64,000 nt of DNA from Schistosoma haematobium (Eukaryota; Platyhelminthes; Trematoda; Strigeidida; Schistosomatidae). Below the pieces are notes generated by a model. It was not told where the DNA came from, did not search any database, and saw nothing but the letters and a program-made list of their open reading frames with translations. Made by a program: the position numbers and the translations under genes. The DNA lies in contig NC_067195.1 of NCBI RefSeq assembly GCF_000699445.3, positions 82,020,569 to 82,084,568 of the forward strand, in the 5' to 3' direction. Positions 11,623 through 22,490 of the stretch are shown piece by piece. Every line of letters begins with the position of its first letter. The stretch's first letter is position 1.

Positions 11623-12963
11623 ATCATACCAGATATATAAGCAAATATAGTAATCACTAATATCTATACGACGAATATATATCTACCATTTATTATGATG
11701 ATAATTCTTATCAAGAACACCAATACTACTGACAGTAATAATAGTCAATATAATTCTGTGTAGTGTATTTTCTATAACAGAAAATGAATTTCCTTTACCT
11801 AAGGGTCCATCATTTAAAGAATTCGTTTCTTTTTTTCTACTGAATTACTAATATTTGTCGTTATGGTCGTTATTATTGTTATATAACATTCCTTTTATAC
11901 TGTCAATAGCATTGTGTTGTTATGTGAACCATCTCAGTCTTTTTTAAATAGCAGGTTCATTTTCATGTTAGTGATATATACATACAGACACCCACACACA
12001 TACATGTATACATGTATTTACACATATATGTACATGTTTTGAATTGATTCAACCATTTAATTCTTTTATTTAGCAAAGTATATTATCTAGGTTCACAATT
12101 TTAACACACGTCCATATATATGCGTACAAAGTCAATTTCAACCATAGTGAATCAGTTTAAAAATATCATTGTTCTTTCACCCTTCTTTTCCTACCTCTTT
12201 CTTTCTATCTTAGCACACATACTTTTATTCAGTTCAAATGTCAGATTGTTATTTAGTTTGAGAATGATCTCCAACCACTGACCATTCATTCCTGTTAGCT
12301 CTATTTTGTTGCTGTTTTTCTTTTCTTACAATAACAAAAAACTACTAAAACAAACGACAACAACAACTAACCAGAGTGACAACGACGTCGATAACAGCAA
12401 TGATAACAGTGATTAAAACGACCACAATTAACAACGAAGAAGACATAGAATAAGATTCGGAAGAAGAAGAGACGATAAACAAGAGAATTTATGTTGTCAG
12501 CATTTTATTTTTTTCCCGTGTATGATATTGTACAAATATTCTCTATCCATTTTTTCTTCTTTTGTTCTTTCATGTTTCGTTTGTTTATTTTATTGCTCAA
12601 GAAAATAAACAATATTATGATAGTAATAATGATATTAATAATAATAATAATATTAATAATAATAATATGATTATTACTAGTAATGCTACTAATAATCGAG
12701 TAGTGGCAACTATGTCATCTATTTGTTTGGTCTGTTTGCTGATTATTTTAAACAGGGTGGAGTATATAATTCTGAGCAGAAGTATTCAAGTTATATTTGA
12801 AGAGTCTCTGGTAATCTGATGCATCTGGTTGTGTACGTATGTATGTATATATGTATGCATGCATGTATGTATGTAAGTGTGTATGTATGTATGCGTGTGT
12901 GTTAGTGTATTTTTGTGCTTGGATTCATTAACAGAATAAGATTAAACTATAACCGGTTATTGT

Positions 12964-13150
12964 AAGCAAAGATGGACAGTGGAATCCAGGACACGCGTTT
13001 CGTCCTGTTTGGGACTCGTCAGCTGGATGTATTTGCATCTCAGAGTTGATGTTCACTCTGGGACTTGAACTCAGTGCCGTTCGCTTCAAACGCCATCGCG
13101 TTATCCACTTAGCTACTGAGTCCTGATATCCACTTGCTTGTGCAATGGGG
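12964..13150 (-). repeat. Sm-alpha-like repeat with tRNA-like promoter and ribozyme
   Basis: On the minus strand the order is: box-A-like TAGCTAAGTGG, B-box GAGTTCAAGTCCC, AACATCAACTCTGAGATG, then a hammerhead ribozyme. This is the architecture described for Schistosoma Sm-alpha, a pol III-type SINE and satellite. The repeat would be transcribed leftward and the transcript would cut itself near its 3' end. Unlike the other Sm-alpha copies here, its promoter and ribozyme are both preserved. Confidence 0.88.
12981..13030 (-). ncRNA. Hammerhead ribozyme, Sm-alpha type, intact by eye
   Basis: On the minus strand: stem I ATCCAG pairs with CTGGAT; catalytic core CTGACGA; stem II GTCC/GGAC with loop CAAACA; GAAA; short stem III ACGCGTGT; then C17. 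Self-cleavage would fall between plus positions 12990 and 12989. All invariant residues of the hammerhead consensus (CUGANGA, GAAA, a cleavage triplet ending in U-H) are present. The very short stem III is usual for Sm-alpha ribozymes, which may work best as dimers. Confidence 0.88.
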
Positions 13151-13159
13151 TGAAGATTA

Positions 13160-14280
13160 TAACCGGAGATAATTAAAATGTTATTGATACTGTTTTGATA
13201 ACATTTTAATTTATATTAATAAGCATTTAACCCTGACAGTATTAGATTGGTATTTCATCATCATTTTGGACTCTTTAACAATATGTAATAGTGACTACAC
13301 ATATGCCATACACATTTTTAAAATCAGTAGTATTTTTATACATTGATTCAAATATTTTGGTGTCCATCATAGCATCTAAAGGTTAGTGTTGAATACTATT
13401 GAGTGGTTCAGAATTAAGTGAAAACAGATTTCAATGACTTGTTAGTTTTCAAATGTCTTTCAATTGACATCAATTGGTAATAGGAAAATCATTTTAAATA
13501 TAAACAGAAATGTTTAGAAAATTTATACCTACCTGAAAAATTAACCATTGGTTTTACATAATTACGTAGTCCATAAAAATTACCTTATGTAAATAATTCA
13601 CATAGAAAGGAAATGGTTAGACTTGTTTTTCGTCTAAAAAAGTGATATATCTTGTAGTTGAACGTTTAAACATTGACTTTTTAACCTCTTCTTGAGCCTA
13701 CAGGATTTGAAAGCTTTTATTTGGGGGTCAGTTTGTTTATAAAAATTGCTGTTAAGTACACTGTTGTATGTGACCGTGAGCTTCTGACAACTTTTAGAAA
13801 GCACAGTCCTATCAGAATGAGTAAAGTGTAATCAGTCGCTTGTTAGGTTTCTCTCATAAAATTTTGACGAACATTGATCATTTAATGTATTTTAAATATT
13901 CTCCTAACTTCTGATAACCTTTTGAAACAATTATCGAAGGATCTTCGCAAGAAAATGTTATACATTTCAAAGAATTAAGTTTTATAATATAGAAGATACA
14001 CTGAATTAGATAAGGATACTTTTTGTTGTTATTACTGTTAGCTATATAAAACAGATTTTGCCTAAAATTCTTTGCTAATGTGTATATGAAAACTTATAAG
14101 CTCAATTAATCCTATAACTTTTTGTACAAAAAGATATCTATCTATCTATCTATCTATCTATCTACTTTGTAACCTTCACGTTTAGCCTTGGTTATCCAGT
14201 AAGTAATCAATAGCCACTAAGATTTCGGTGAATTATTTTATATATTTAATAATATCAGAAGGGGTTTTGTGGAAATTTTA
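13160..14280. other. AT-rich DNA with a (TATC)n tract at 14134-14164
   Basis: No gene or interspersed repeat is recognised, apart from the tandem TATC tract. Confidence 0.5.
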
Positions 14281-14660
14281 GAAATTTTCACTGATTGAAA
14301 TCATGAGTCAATTGAAACTAGACCACCGTGGAAAACCTTCAAGCACTGGACGACCGTTTCGTCCTAGTATGGGACTCCTCAGCAGTGCGCATCCACGATC
14401 CTGCCACCAGCGAGATTCAAACTCAGGACCTATCGTTCTCGTGCCAGGCGCCTAATCAACTAGACCAGTGAGCCGGCTTCCAATGGTGTTAATGTCTAAC
14501 TTCAACCAATTCACGAAGTTGCGCCACCGTACAACATTGTCATCAGTGAGCTGATATCTCACAACAGACCTGGTTGAACTCCACTAGTCATTGCTTTTCA
14601 TTAGAACTCCATGAAATACCTCTTGAAGCTGGTCACTAGTGAACATATAATGATTATAAT
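14281..14660 (-). repeat. HH-SINE, near full length, left arm of a foldback
   Basis: All family parts are present: tail leader, tail, intact ribozyme, B-box (GATTCAAACTCAGGA complement), box A (CAGTGAGCCGGC) and head to GTCACTAGTGAACATATAATG. It is one of the best copies. It is followed at once by a plus-strand partial copy whose end (GATTTCAATCAGTGAA) is complementary to this copy's start (TTCACTGATTGAAATC). Confidence 0.88.
14343..14388 (-). ncRNA. Hammerhead ribozyme, HH-SINE type, intact by eye
   Basis: Minus strand: stem I GCACTG pairs perfectly with CAGTGC; core CTGAGGA; stem II GTCC/GGAC with loop CATACTA; GAAA; short stem III ACGGTCGT; C17 at 14349. Predicted cleavage is between 14349 and 14348. 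Stem I and stem III sequences differ entirely from Sm-alpha, while stem II is shared. Confidence 0.85.
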
Positions 14661-14664
14661 CAAT

Positions 14665-14770
14665 GCTGGGAGGGTCCCATACTGGGATGAAACGGCCGTC
14701 CAGTGCTTCCAGTTTTTCCATGGTGATCTAGATTCAATGGACTCATGATTTCAATCAGTGAATTTTTAAT
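14665..14770 (+). repeat. HH-SINE 3' half, right arm of a foldback
   Basis: It begins within the ribozyme (GTCCCATACTGGGATGAAAC) and runs to the tail. The core CTGAGGA is lost (CTGGGAG), so this arm's ribozyme is dead although the left arm's is intact. Confidence 0.8.
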
Positions 14771-14920
14771 AACAGCCTACAACCCTTAATAGACATTTAT
14801 AAATTTTCTCTATAGACTGGTATTTCAATACCCTGCTTAAATGGAATTTGTGACAAATTATTAATCGTATCCAGCTAGTTGCATTGTACTGAAATTATTA
14901 ATTAATTGTTTACAATTACT

Positions 14921-15213
14921 TGCTTACTTATGCCTGTTACCCTCCGTGGAGGAGCATAGGCCAAACACAAGCATTCTCCATCAAACCTTGCCCTAGGCCA
15001 TCCTTTCTTTTTCATGTCTACTTCCAATTCCCAACGTAGTGTGTTCTTCGGCCTTCCTCTTTTCCGTTTCCCTTCAGGATTCCAGGTTAGCGCTTGTCTC
15101 GTGATGCAGTTTGATGATTTCCATAATGTATGATCTATCCACTTCCATCGTCTTTTCCTAATTTCCTCTTCAATTAGAAGCTAGTTTGTCCTCTCTCACA
15201 GTACGCTGAATTA
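14921..15213 (-). mobile_element. RTE LINE 3' end, 5'-truncated
   Basis: The minus strand encodes the C-terminal block of the RTE family seen complete at 46.9 kb: [38 protein letters not shown], followed by a segment ending before a CTTACTTA-type tail. A small deletion after VDMKK shifts the frame. It has no RT core and is dead. Confidence 0.85.
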
Positions 15214-15761
15214 TTTACAATTAGTAAGAGCGATTTCGATTTATGTCTTAAAGTATTTGAGATTTTTTTAAAAAAAAAACTGTAAATGGTTAATATTTAG
15301 AAACATAACACTTTCTTCATCTAATCTATAACTCATCACATAAATAATAACAACATCATTAAGAACAGAACTCATTGTTTCCAGGTCTAAATCAGTTTTT
15401 GATGAATGATTTTTAACTGAATAAAGTTTTTCTATTCCTTATTTTTCTCAACTAATTATGACTGATAATAAATGTAAGTTCTTATTATACTGATTGAGTT
15501 TTATTAATGAATTTTCATTATAAATTATTATCAACTATCAAAACTCACTGATTGGTAGATATTGGATAATTGTTTCATTTTATTCTAAGATTTGTCAGTA
15601 CAATAGTCATTTATCAACACATTTTCATGATTAAGTATAAAGGTATTCAAGCTTTATATTGAATAGTTAGTTGAATGTTTATTAACTTGGATTTGTACTC
15701 CAGTTGATGTTAATCTCAAATGAAACGTTTTTTTCATTTGAAATTCATCTTCGCACATCAC
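15214..15761. other. AT-rich DNA, nothing recognised
   Basis: No coding or repeat signature is recognised. Confidence 0.45.
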
Positions 15762-16055
15762 AACCAGGTCAATTGTGAGATAGTAACTCACTGGAGAAAA
15801 TGGTGGATGTGTCGCTCGATTTCGTGAATTACTTGAAGTTATTTGTTAAAACCGTTGGCTGCTGGCTCAAAGGTCTAATGGTTAAGCGCTCGCGCACGAG
15901 ACCGATAGGTCCTGGATCCGAATCCCGCGAGTGGGATCGTGGATGCGCATTGCTGATGCGTCCCATAATAGGACGAAACGGCCATCCAGTACTTTCAGGC
16001 TTTTCACGGTGGTCTAGTTTCATTTTACTCATGATCTCGACTATTGAAATTAATG
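15762..16055 (+). repeat. HH-SINE copy, ribozyme with one core hit
   Basis: The tRNA-like part is well preserved (GGCTCAAAGGTCTAATGG, box A position). The ribozyme keeps GTCCCATAATAGGAC and GAAAC, but the core reads CTGATGC (A9 changed to C) and stem III is GGCCAT instead of GGCCGT. It is probably inactive. Confidence 0.85.
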
Positions 16056-16329
16056 ATTCTTTGTTTAACTAGATAGGATAGAGGAAACTTCAGTAAATTT
16101 TTAGTTGAAAAAGAAATATTTATATTTTGTCTTATTTAAACGTTATTTTACAGTTTTTGACCAGATTTGTCTGTCATTCTTTGCTTGAGTGTTGCATATG
16201 AACTATGAATTTTCAATGAAATTTCCATTTTAAGTCTCTAAAATTATCGGAAATTGTTCATAATTAAATTAGACACGATAGATGAAAAGACAAATACTAT
16301 AAAAGTTAGAGCTTCAAATGAAATATGTA

Positions 16330-16690
16330 ATATGCTAGGATGGCTTTGAATAACATGATAAAGCCTCCAGAGGCTCTAAAGGAGCCGAGGACATTCTGTT
16401 TAGCTGGAACCTGATAGAGCCTTCTAGAATACTTACGTGACATGCTACGATTGGACAATAGCATAGCTTGCCTTCATGTGCATTGGCTGAATTATAATGA
16501 TGGTATAGCCAATACTAATAACTGTAAATACCAATGATTTTCTGTACATTTTTGATTATTGCTCAATAATCACTTCCCCTGCTTCTTCCATATTCTGAAT
16601 TGAGACTGTGAGGCTCTACACTTTCGAGTGCCATTAGTTGTATATCGTATTCTGTCGTAATCAAGTAGAGGACGTAAAATAATATACAGC
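16330..16690. other. Unclassified GC-richer block, possible old solo LTR
   Basis: The base composition differs from its flanks (for example CCTCCAGAGGCTCTAAAGGA near 16362) and no open frame is present. An old LTR of a Gypsy or BEL element is one reading. I see no convincing terminal dinucleotides or target duplication. Confidence 0.25.
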
Positions 16691-17137
16691 ATTTACTCAC
16701 TAAATGAACGGATAACTAACCGAAAGTACTAGGCAAGATGTACTTCATAAGTACTAAACACTGACTTAACAGTGAATAATTATTAAACTCTCAGTTTTTG
16801 GCAATGAAAACGTGGTAAATACATTTTTGTGAATAGTCATTAAAACTTTTAAGTTAAACGGAGTCTTTTCTGATATTTATCAATGAGGTTTATCATCACA
16901 TAACCACGAGAAAGTTATCACTGTATACAATTTTTCAACTAAATAAACCTATACTAATGAGTTGTAGCTAAGATTCAGATCAAATAATTGTTGGTTCAAG
17001 TATTTGTGACAAAACAAAATAAATTTCATTACCTCAATCAAAGTTTTGTGCATTGAATAATAGGGAATATTATATTAATGTAGTCAAGTCCGTGGAAATT
17101 GTTGAATCTTATAGTTTACACCAAAACTACCTCTAGT

Positions 17138-17425
17138 TAAACAGTTATTGGAAGACACAAGGGACTGGATAACTGTTCCAAATTAGTATGGAACTCTTCA
17201 TGGGTGTGCATCCATGACACCACCAGGGATAGAATCCAAGATCTGCAGATCTAGTGGCTAGCGCTTTAAGTTTCGATCGGTGAGGCAGTACCCAGTAGTT
17301 TAAACGTCTAACTTCAATCAATGCACGATACTGCACAATCTTCTTTAAACTCTGTAGAAAGATAACTACCCCACTCGTCGCAAGGTTGAAGCCCATTGAT
17401 CACAGTTCTTCACTAGAACTCAGAT
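17138..17425 (-). repeat. Degraded HH-SINE
   Basis: Traces run in family order: AGTATGGAACTCTTCATGGG, GTGTGCATCCATGACACC, AGAATCCAAGATCTG, ACGTCTAACTTCAATCAATG and TTCACTAGAACTC. The ribozyme core is lost. Confidence 0.6.
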
Positions 17426-17554
17426 GCTTCTTGATTTTCAATGGATATCTAACTTGAACCAGTTATTGATTTAAAATATGCACGAGGTTTCTATGGATGT
17501 CTGTAGAGATTGTCGAATTATTGAAGATTACGTCACAAGAAGCTAATGAAATCC

Positions 17555-17715
17555 AATACCTACCGAACAGTTGTTTCGTCCTAATGTAAGGCCCATTAAC
17601 TCTGGCCGCAAGATGTCGAGGCACTAGGTCAGATCCTCAGTAGGGTTCTGAATGCGTAATGCGAAGCAATTTCACACTGGGATAAAACAGCTCTCCAGTT
17701 TTTCCTGACATCCAA
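17555..17715. repeat. Degraded HH-SINE pieces in both orientations
   Basis: GTTGTTTCGTCCTAATGTAAG is a minus-strand ribozyme trace; CACTGGGATAAAACAGCTCTC is a plus-strand one. Together they look like the ruin of another minus-then-plus inverted pair. Confidence 0.4.
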
Positions 17716-17719
17716 TGAT

Positions 17720-18790
17720 TACTTAACGAATATTACCACTTAATATTGACTGAAAGAATAGATTTTCATGCTTATTAAACATGATACTACTTAATATTAT
17801 TTATAAGTAGTTCATATTATGTCAAACAGTTTATACACAACATTGCAGTGAGTCATATGTTCTTTTCTCTACGAGTCACCTATTCAAATTCATTTGAATT
17901 TCTATTTCGATATCTGATGTCTTGCTATAAACGCCTAATCATTTACAATTGTTTGTGCACATGAGTGTCTGAAACTATGAAGAGTTTATCTACTTTTTAG
18001 ATAATATCTAATTTATTTCTGTTCCCCGTTTGTTGAAATTCCCATTTAAATAGGTTTTAGACGACGTAATCGTCTGTCTTACAAACCACGGTATTAAAGT
18101 TTCATTGTTTTGTCTTTTATTCTGCACAATCTGATTGTATCTTCCGACAATGTTCATTTTGTGATCTTGAGGTTTTAGACTCAGTTCTATCAAAATCTAT
18201 ACCCAGTTCAACCAAAAGTTGCATTAATTTTGTCTATTTATATAGACTGAAAAACTTCATATTCAGTTTCATCGATATTCATCTTCCTTCACCAAAATTT
18301 ATCATGAGATATTAACCTCTTGCATAATCATTAAATTAGGCGTGAAATCTTTGAATTGATACAATAATTAGACTTACTTCAGGTTCATTCAAGGGTTAAT
18401 TTGTGTCACTTAATCATTTCATTCCAGATATAAATGTTAGGAATGACTCTGAATAATGGCACCTCTACAGTGAGGGTTGATTGAAGAGTGGATTAGTGAA
18501 TTCCGACTCATCTGAATGAATGTAAGTAGTTCAGTGCCGGATCTAAGAATTTTGGATCCCATTCATAGTTAGTTTTACGCTGGACGTTGTAACCAGGTTT
18601 CATACTACAATATGAAAGAGATCTAGGGCTCCCTAGTTTTAAATAGTTATCTAACTGAACTCATCTAACAATGGACATAATCTCAGAAAATTAAATGCAA
18701 CATTTTCAAAATCTGCCCAGAAAAGATATGATAAAATATTTTACACATTTGTTCTTACAAACTTTAAAAGGCATTAAAAAACAGAGATTC
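17720..18790. other. AT-rich DNA, nothing recognised
   Basis: The short open frames here show no family similarity and no repeat was matched. Confidence 0.45.
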
Positions 18791-18791
18791 T

Positions 18792-18992
18792 GATATAAGC
18801 AAAGATGGATGGTGGTTACCAGTGGAATCTGGGATGCGCGTTTCGTCGTATTTGGGACTCATCGGCCGGATTCCACAGCTAGTCAACATCCATCTCTGCC
18901 TACAATGCTTGGGACTCAAAGCGATATCGAGATAATCTTCACAGGATGCACATATGCCAATAACAGACTGATCAATCACAGTCCTAAATATC
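18792..18992 (-). repeat. Sm-alpha-like repeat, rearranged
   Basis: It contains a ribozyme zone (minus strand GAGTCCCAAATACGAC, GAAACGCGCATCCCAG) whose core reads CCGATGA rather than CTGATGA. The adjoining plus-strand ATGCACATATGCCAATAACA is the family's non-ribozyme flank, also seen at 44.9 kb. The tRNA-like B-box part is missing. Confidence 0.7.
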
Positions 18993-19284
18993 AATGAGGA
19001 GACTTAAATAAACAATACAAAATGAATTTATAGATTTCGATGTATCTGTAGGATGAAAGCTGTTTTTCGTCTTCATTTTAATAATACGATGACACTATGA
19101 ACCTAACTACTTGAAATCTCTCCGAATAAATAATGCTTTGAATTACGTGAGATACAGAGCGAAAAGCAGATTTCTAGCACTCATTACTCTAGTTAAAACG
19201 AAGAACTAATTATTAGCGAGGAAGAAGAGTAGAGTTTTGCTAACTAGGCCAATAAAGCTAACGAGAAATAGATTACTTACCTAA

Positions 19285-20440
19285 TTACATACGCTTATAA
19301 CTCCTCATGGAGGAGCATGAGCCGAAACCAGCATTCTTCATACAAGTCTGTCCTTGAAATTCCTTTTCAGTTCTTTCTAGTTGCTGTTCATCTTTCTCAT
19401 TTCCGCTCCCAAGTTCTGACGTAGTGTGTTTCTTGGTCTGCCACTTTTTTCTATTCTCTCAGGATTCCAAATTAGCGTTTCTCTCGTGATGCAGTTTAGT
19501 GATTTCTGTAATGTATGTCCTATCCACTTTCAACGTCTTTTCCTAATTTTCTCTTCAGTTGGAAGCTTGTTTTTCCTTTCCCATAATACGCTGTTTCTGA
19601 TGATACCCGGCCAATAGATGTTAAGTATCTTGCGCAGATAACTATTCATAAATACTTGTACCTTCTTGATAATGGTTGTAGTAGTTCTCCACTTTTCAGT
19701 TCCGTACAATAGGGCAGTCTTGACGTTCGTATTGAAGATTGTGACTTTGATATTGGTTGAAAGTTGTTTTGAGTTCCATATGTTCTTCAATTGTGGGAAT
19801 CCTGTCTTTGGTTTGCCAATCCTTGCGTTTATGTCTGCATCAGACGCTCCTTTTTCATCAATGATGCTTGCAAGGTACGTGAAAGTTTCGACCTCTCCCA
19901 AAGCTTCTCCATCAGGTGTGATTGGTTTGGTGTTCTCCATCTTGCATTTGAAGGTGTTGCTTCCTCCACTATGTATGTTAAGGTCCAGTGCTTCAGAGGC
20001 TGCTGTTACACCGTTTATTTTCATCTTCATTCGTTGGTGTGTGTGTATGTATGTATGTGATAGAAGGGTCAGATCATCTGTGAAGTCCTAGTTGATCTCA
20101 ATCTGTCCATTGCATTCCGTGATTCCTCTCAGATGTGGAGACCTTCATAATCCAGTCAAACACCAAAAGAAAAAGAGAGAGGGAGAGTAGGAAACCATGT
20201 CTGGCACTGGTCCTCACTTGAAATGCATTTGTCAGCTGTCCTCCATGCACGACTTTGCACTGTAGTCCGTCGTATGAATTCCGTATGATGTTGACGTTTC
20301 TCTCAGCTACTCAAACCATGCTGTCTAAGAAAGTTTCATAATGTTCCCCTATACACACTGTCAAACGCCTTATCATAGTCAAGCAAGTTGATGTATGATA
20401 ACGAGTTCCATTCAATTGGTTGTTCAACGATGATCCATAG
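19285..20440 (-). pseudogene. RTE LINE, truncated and mutated reverse transcriptase
   Basis: Minus-strand translation follows the RTE protein from about LRIIVEQ (near 20430) through the C-terminus. An open stretch of 166 codons (19530-20030) includes [54 protein letters not shown] and EKIRKRR. The RT catalytic FADD is FTDD near 20070-20088 and lies in a different frame from the C-terminal part. A (GTAT)n insertion near 20036-20058 breaks the gene. It ends in the family's CTTACCTA-type tail near 19280. The element is a dead, 5'-truncated copy. Confidence 0.88.
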
Positions 20441-20444
20441 TAAA

Positions 20445-21640
20445 TAATTTACTTGTCGAATGTAACTACTTGGTGTTGTTTAAGTAGTATAATTATTTTA
20501 AACAAATATGCACTCACGTAACTAGCCTAACCAATTTTATCATTAAATAAACAATAAATATAATTTATAGAAGGAAATTTTCCTTTCCGATGACGTCATT
20601 CACTTATGCTGCACAGTCATATTTGATGTTCATTTAATAGAAATATCCTTCTATAAGAGAATGGAAAGAAATTACAATGTAAACTGTTCGGAAATTTCAA
20701 TTATAAGATGTTTGAATAATAATTTAGATATCAACGGTGAATAAATAGAAAGACTAAAGCAATTTAAGTAAGTTAATTTTCCATTTGAAACATATGAGGG
20801 GGAAATGGAGAACATGAATGTGATAGTAACGACTGAATAGTAGTTCTGAAAAAAATTATTAAACAGCGATAATAACTGAGTATTAATTAAAAAGTGAAAT
20901 TAACTTATTTTGATGGAGTTTTGTTCTCAGAGCTGAGAACAAAACTCCATCAAAATCATCCACCAGAGCTAAAAATCTTCTCTACCATCTCAAAATCAAC
21001 TTATACTAAAAATGTTTTATGCATAACATTGAAAATATATTGGAAAAGTGTATTAGGTCTACAGAAGTATGACAGGTTTTGTACGCAGAGTTCAGACTTG
21101 AATTGGCAAATAACCAAAGCATTTGCAGTACACAATTCTTTGATTTGACTTCCCATCAATTTTAGTCGTTTGGGTATGTAATTGATTTCTAATGGTGATT
21201 GATGTAGAGTAACCCACTGAAATTTGACAAGATTCTCTTGTATTAGGCAATTGATTATTTTGCATCCTTCTTTTAAAAGTTACTTAGGATAATTTTATCA
21301 GATACGTTTAAAAATTGTTCACTTTTTGTGACTAATGTAATTTGCTCCAGAAGAGCAAGCAAACAGATAGATGCCTATTGATATAATTGGTATTTCTAAC
21401 CGATAACTTATTTTCGATGCTCTATTCTTCCTTAACCAGTAGACAATTACTCAATCTTCTTTCGGTCATTGAAATGTCTGCACAATTTATGATGTAGTCT
21501 CTTTCGGTTCATCATTATAATTACAAATTGTACGCTTCTAAAAACATATATCTTCGAAAACAAAAAATTCCTTCAGTGAACTATCTTTATTCCTTATTAA
21601 ATAAGTAGTCATTATAGACCATTTTTTAGATGTTAAAGTT
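20445..21640. other. AT-rich DNA around a long perfect palindrome
   Basis: Apart from the palindrome at 20907-20956, nothing is recognised. Confidence 0.4.
20907..20956. repeat. Perfect 24-bp palindrome with 2-base spacer
   Basis: The left arm ATTTTGATGGAGTTTTG plus TTCTCAG and the right arm CTGAGAA plus CAAAACTCCATCAAAAT are exact complements around AG. Near 32085 the piece AGAACAAAACTCCATCAAAA recurs as one arm only, so the arm belongs to a dispersed repeat and this site is an inverted pair of it. Confidence 0.85.
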
Positions 21641-21644
21641 TTAT

Positions 21645-21783
21645 AAATATATAAAGAGAATTCAGCGAAGAAAACTTTTCTTTTCTACGAAATCATTTAA
21701 ACATTCATATTTATGGTTATATGGAAAATATATGTCTACAGAAGAATAGAAAAGATTGCATCATAGATTGATACGAGACTCTT
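21645..21783 (+). repeat. PLE LTR-like repeat, left copy
   Basis: GAATTCAGCGAAGAAAAC, CTACGAAATCATTTAAAC, GGAAAATATATGTCTACAG and AGAATAGAAAAGATTG all recur in inverted orientation at 23130-23312. The two copies flank a Penelope-like endonuclease remnant, as in known PLE insertions with inverted repeats. Confidence 0.7.
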
Positions 21784-21990
21784 ATGATCAAACGAGGTTA
21801 CGCAATAATCGAGGAACATTTAATCGACTATGAACACATTGGTTCGAAAGAATTTTCCTTTAAAGAAATCTACACAGTCAAAGGAACTGGATCGAAGGGA
21901 AGTCGAATCAAAATCTTATATGGTGCTGAGGCAGTGGCAATCCACCAACACAAGCCCGAACATTGAGGTCAAAAATGATTCGTACAACCT
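21784..21990 (+). pseudogene. Penelope-like element: endonuclease C-terminal remnant
   Basis: The open frame reads AIIEEHLIDYEHIGS, FSFKEIYTV, SRIKILYGAEAVAIHQHKPE and then hits TGA at 21964-21966, where a one-base shift would continue into a VQK-like segment. The motif order (IIEHL...GS..FSFKEIY...EAVAI...KPE) parallels the PLE remnants at 1.6 and 25.4 kb. RT and the GIY-YIG active site are absent. It sits immediately after the left LTR-like repeat, so almost the whole element body is missing. Confidence 0.7.
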
Positions 21991-22227
21991 CTCGTCCTTC
22001 CTTGTCTCTAATTCCCTTTAGTGGTATGCTTCGGTTTTTTCTTCCTTTTTTCATTTTTATTTGATTGTTATTGGCTTATTTAAATTAGTGTTTAGTAATT
22101 GTAAATTGTAATCAGTTATTATTGTTACTACCTAAAACAGATTAACTTGATTATTATTCAGCTTTTATTATTATGATCTTTATGTTTATCGTTTTTCTTC
22201 ATATCTGTCAATTGTACAATTATCAGA

Positions 22228-22490
22228 AGGGGGTTTTGTGGAGATTTTTTAGTAATTTAATAGTTGAATTCATGGGTCAATTAAAAGTAGACTACCATGG
22301 AAAACCTGGAAGCATTGGACGACCGTTTCGTTCTAGTATGGGATTCCTCAGCATCGCGCATCCGCGATCCCGTTCACTAAATTCAAACTCAGAACCTGTC
22401 GATCTCGCGTTCGAACGTTTCACCTATAGACCACTGGTTCGGTCAGTACCCAACGGTGTTGATGTTTAACTTTAACCAATCCACAAAATT
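22228..22490 (-). repeat. HH-SINE with tail leader, left arm of an inverted pair
   Basis: It begins TATCAGAAGGGGGTTTTGTG (tail leader) and runs to the start of the head. The ribozyme core CTGAGGA is kept, but stem II is weakened (ATCCC against TAGAAC) and stem I has a mismatch. The B-box is also altered. Confidence 0.82.

Larger units (their letters stand above)
8501..12960. other. Repeat-poor, microsatellite-rich region downstream of the innexin
   Basis: No SINE, LINE, PLE or MITE copy was recognised over about 4.4 kb, although they recur every 1-2 kb elsewhere. Instead there are many short tandem repeats: GATA-type 9243-9312, CA/GA 9385-9412, TC near 9818-9838, GTCT/ATCT 10266-10302, TA tracts, and TATG 12837-12900. 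It may hold the innexin 3' UTR and regulatory DNA. No other gene is recognisable. Confidence 0.5.

Noticed and set aside
15829..16032. Minus- and plus-strand open frames of 67-90 codons over this region, and similar ones at 6.1, 36.5 and 39.3 kb
   Set aside because: They are shadows of HH-SINE sequence; the same peptides (for example RPFRPSMG, GSVVRTRPIG-like strings) recur wherever the repeat occurs.
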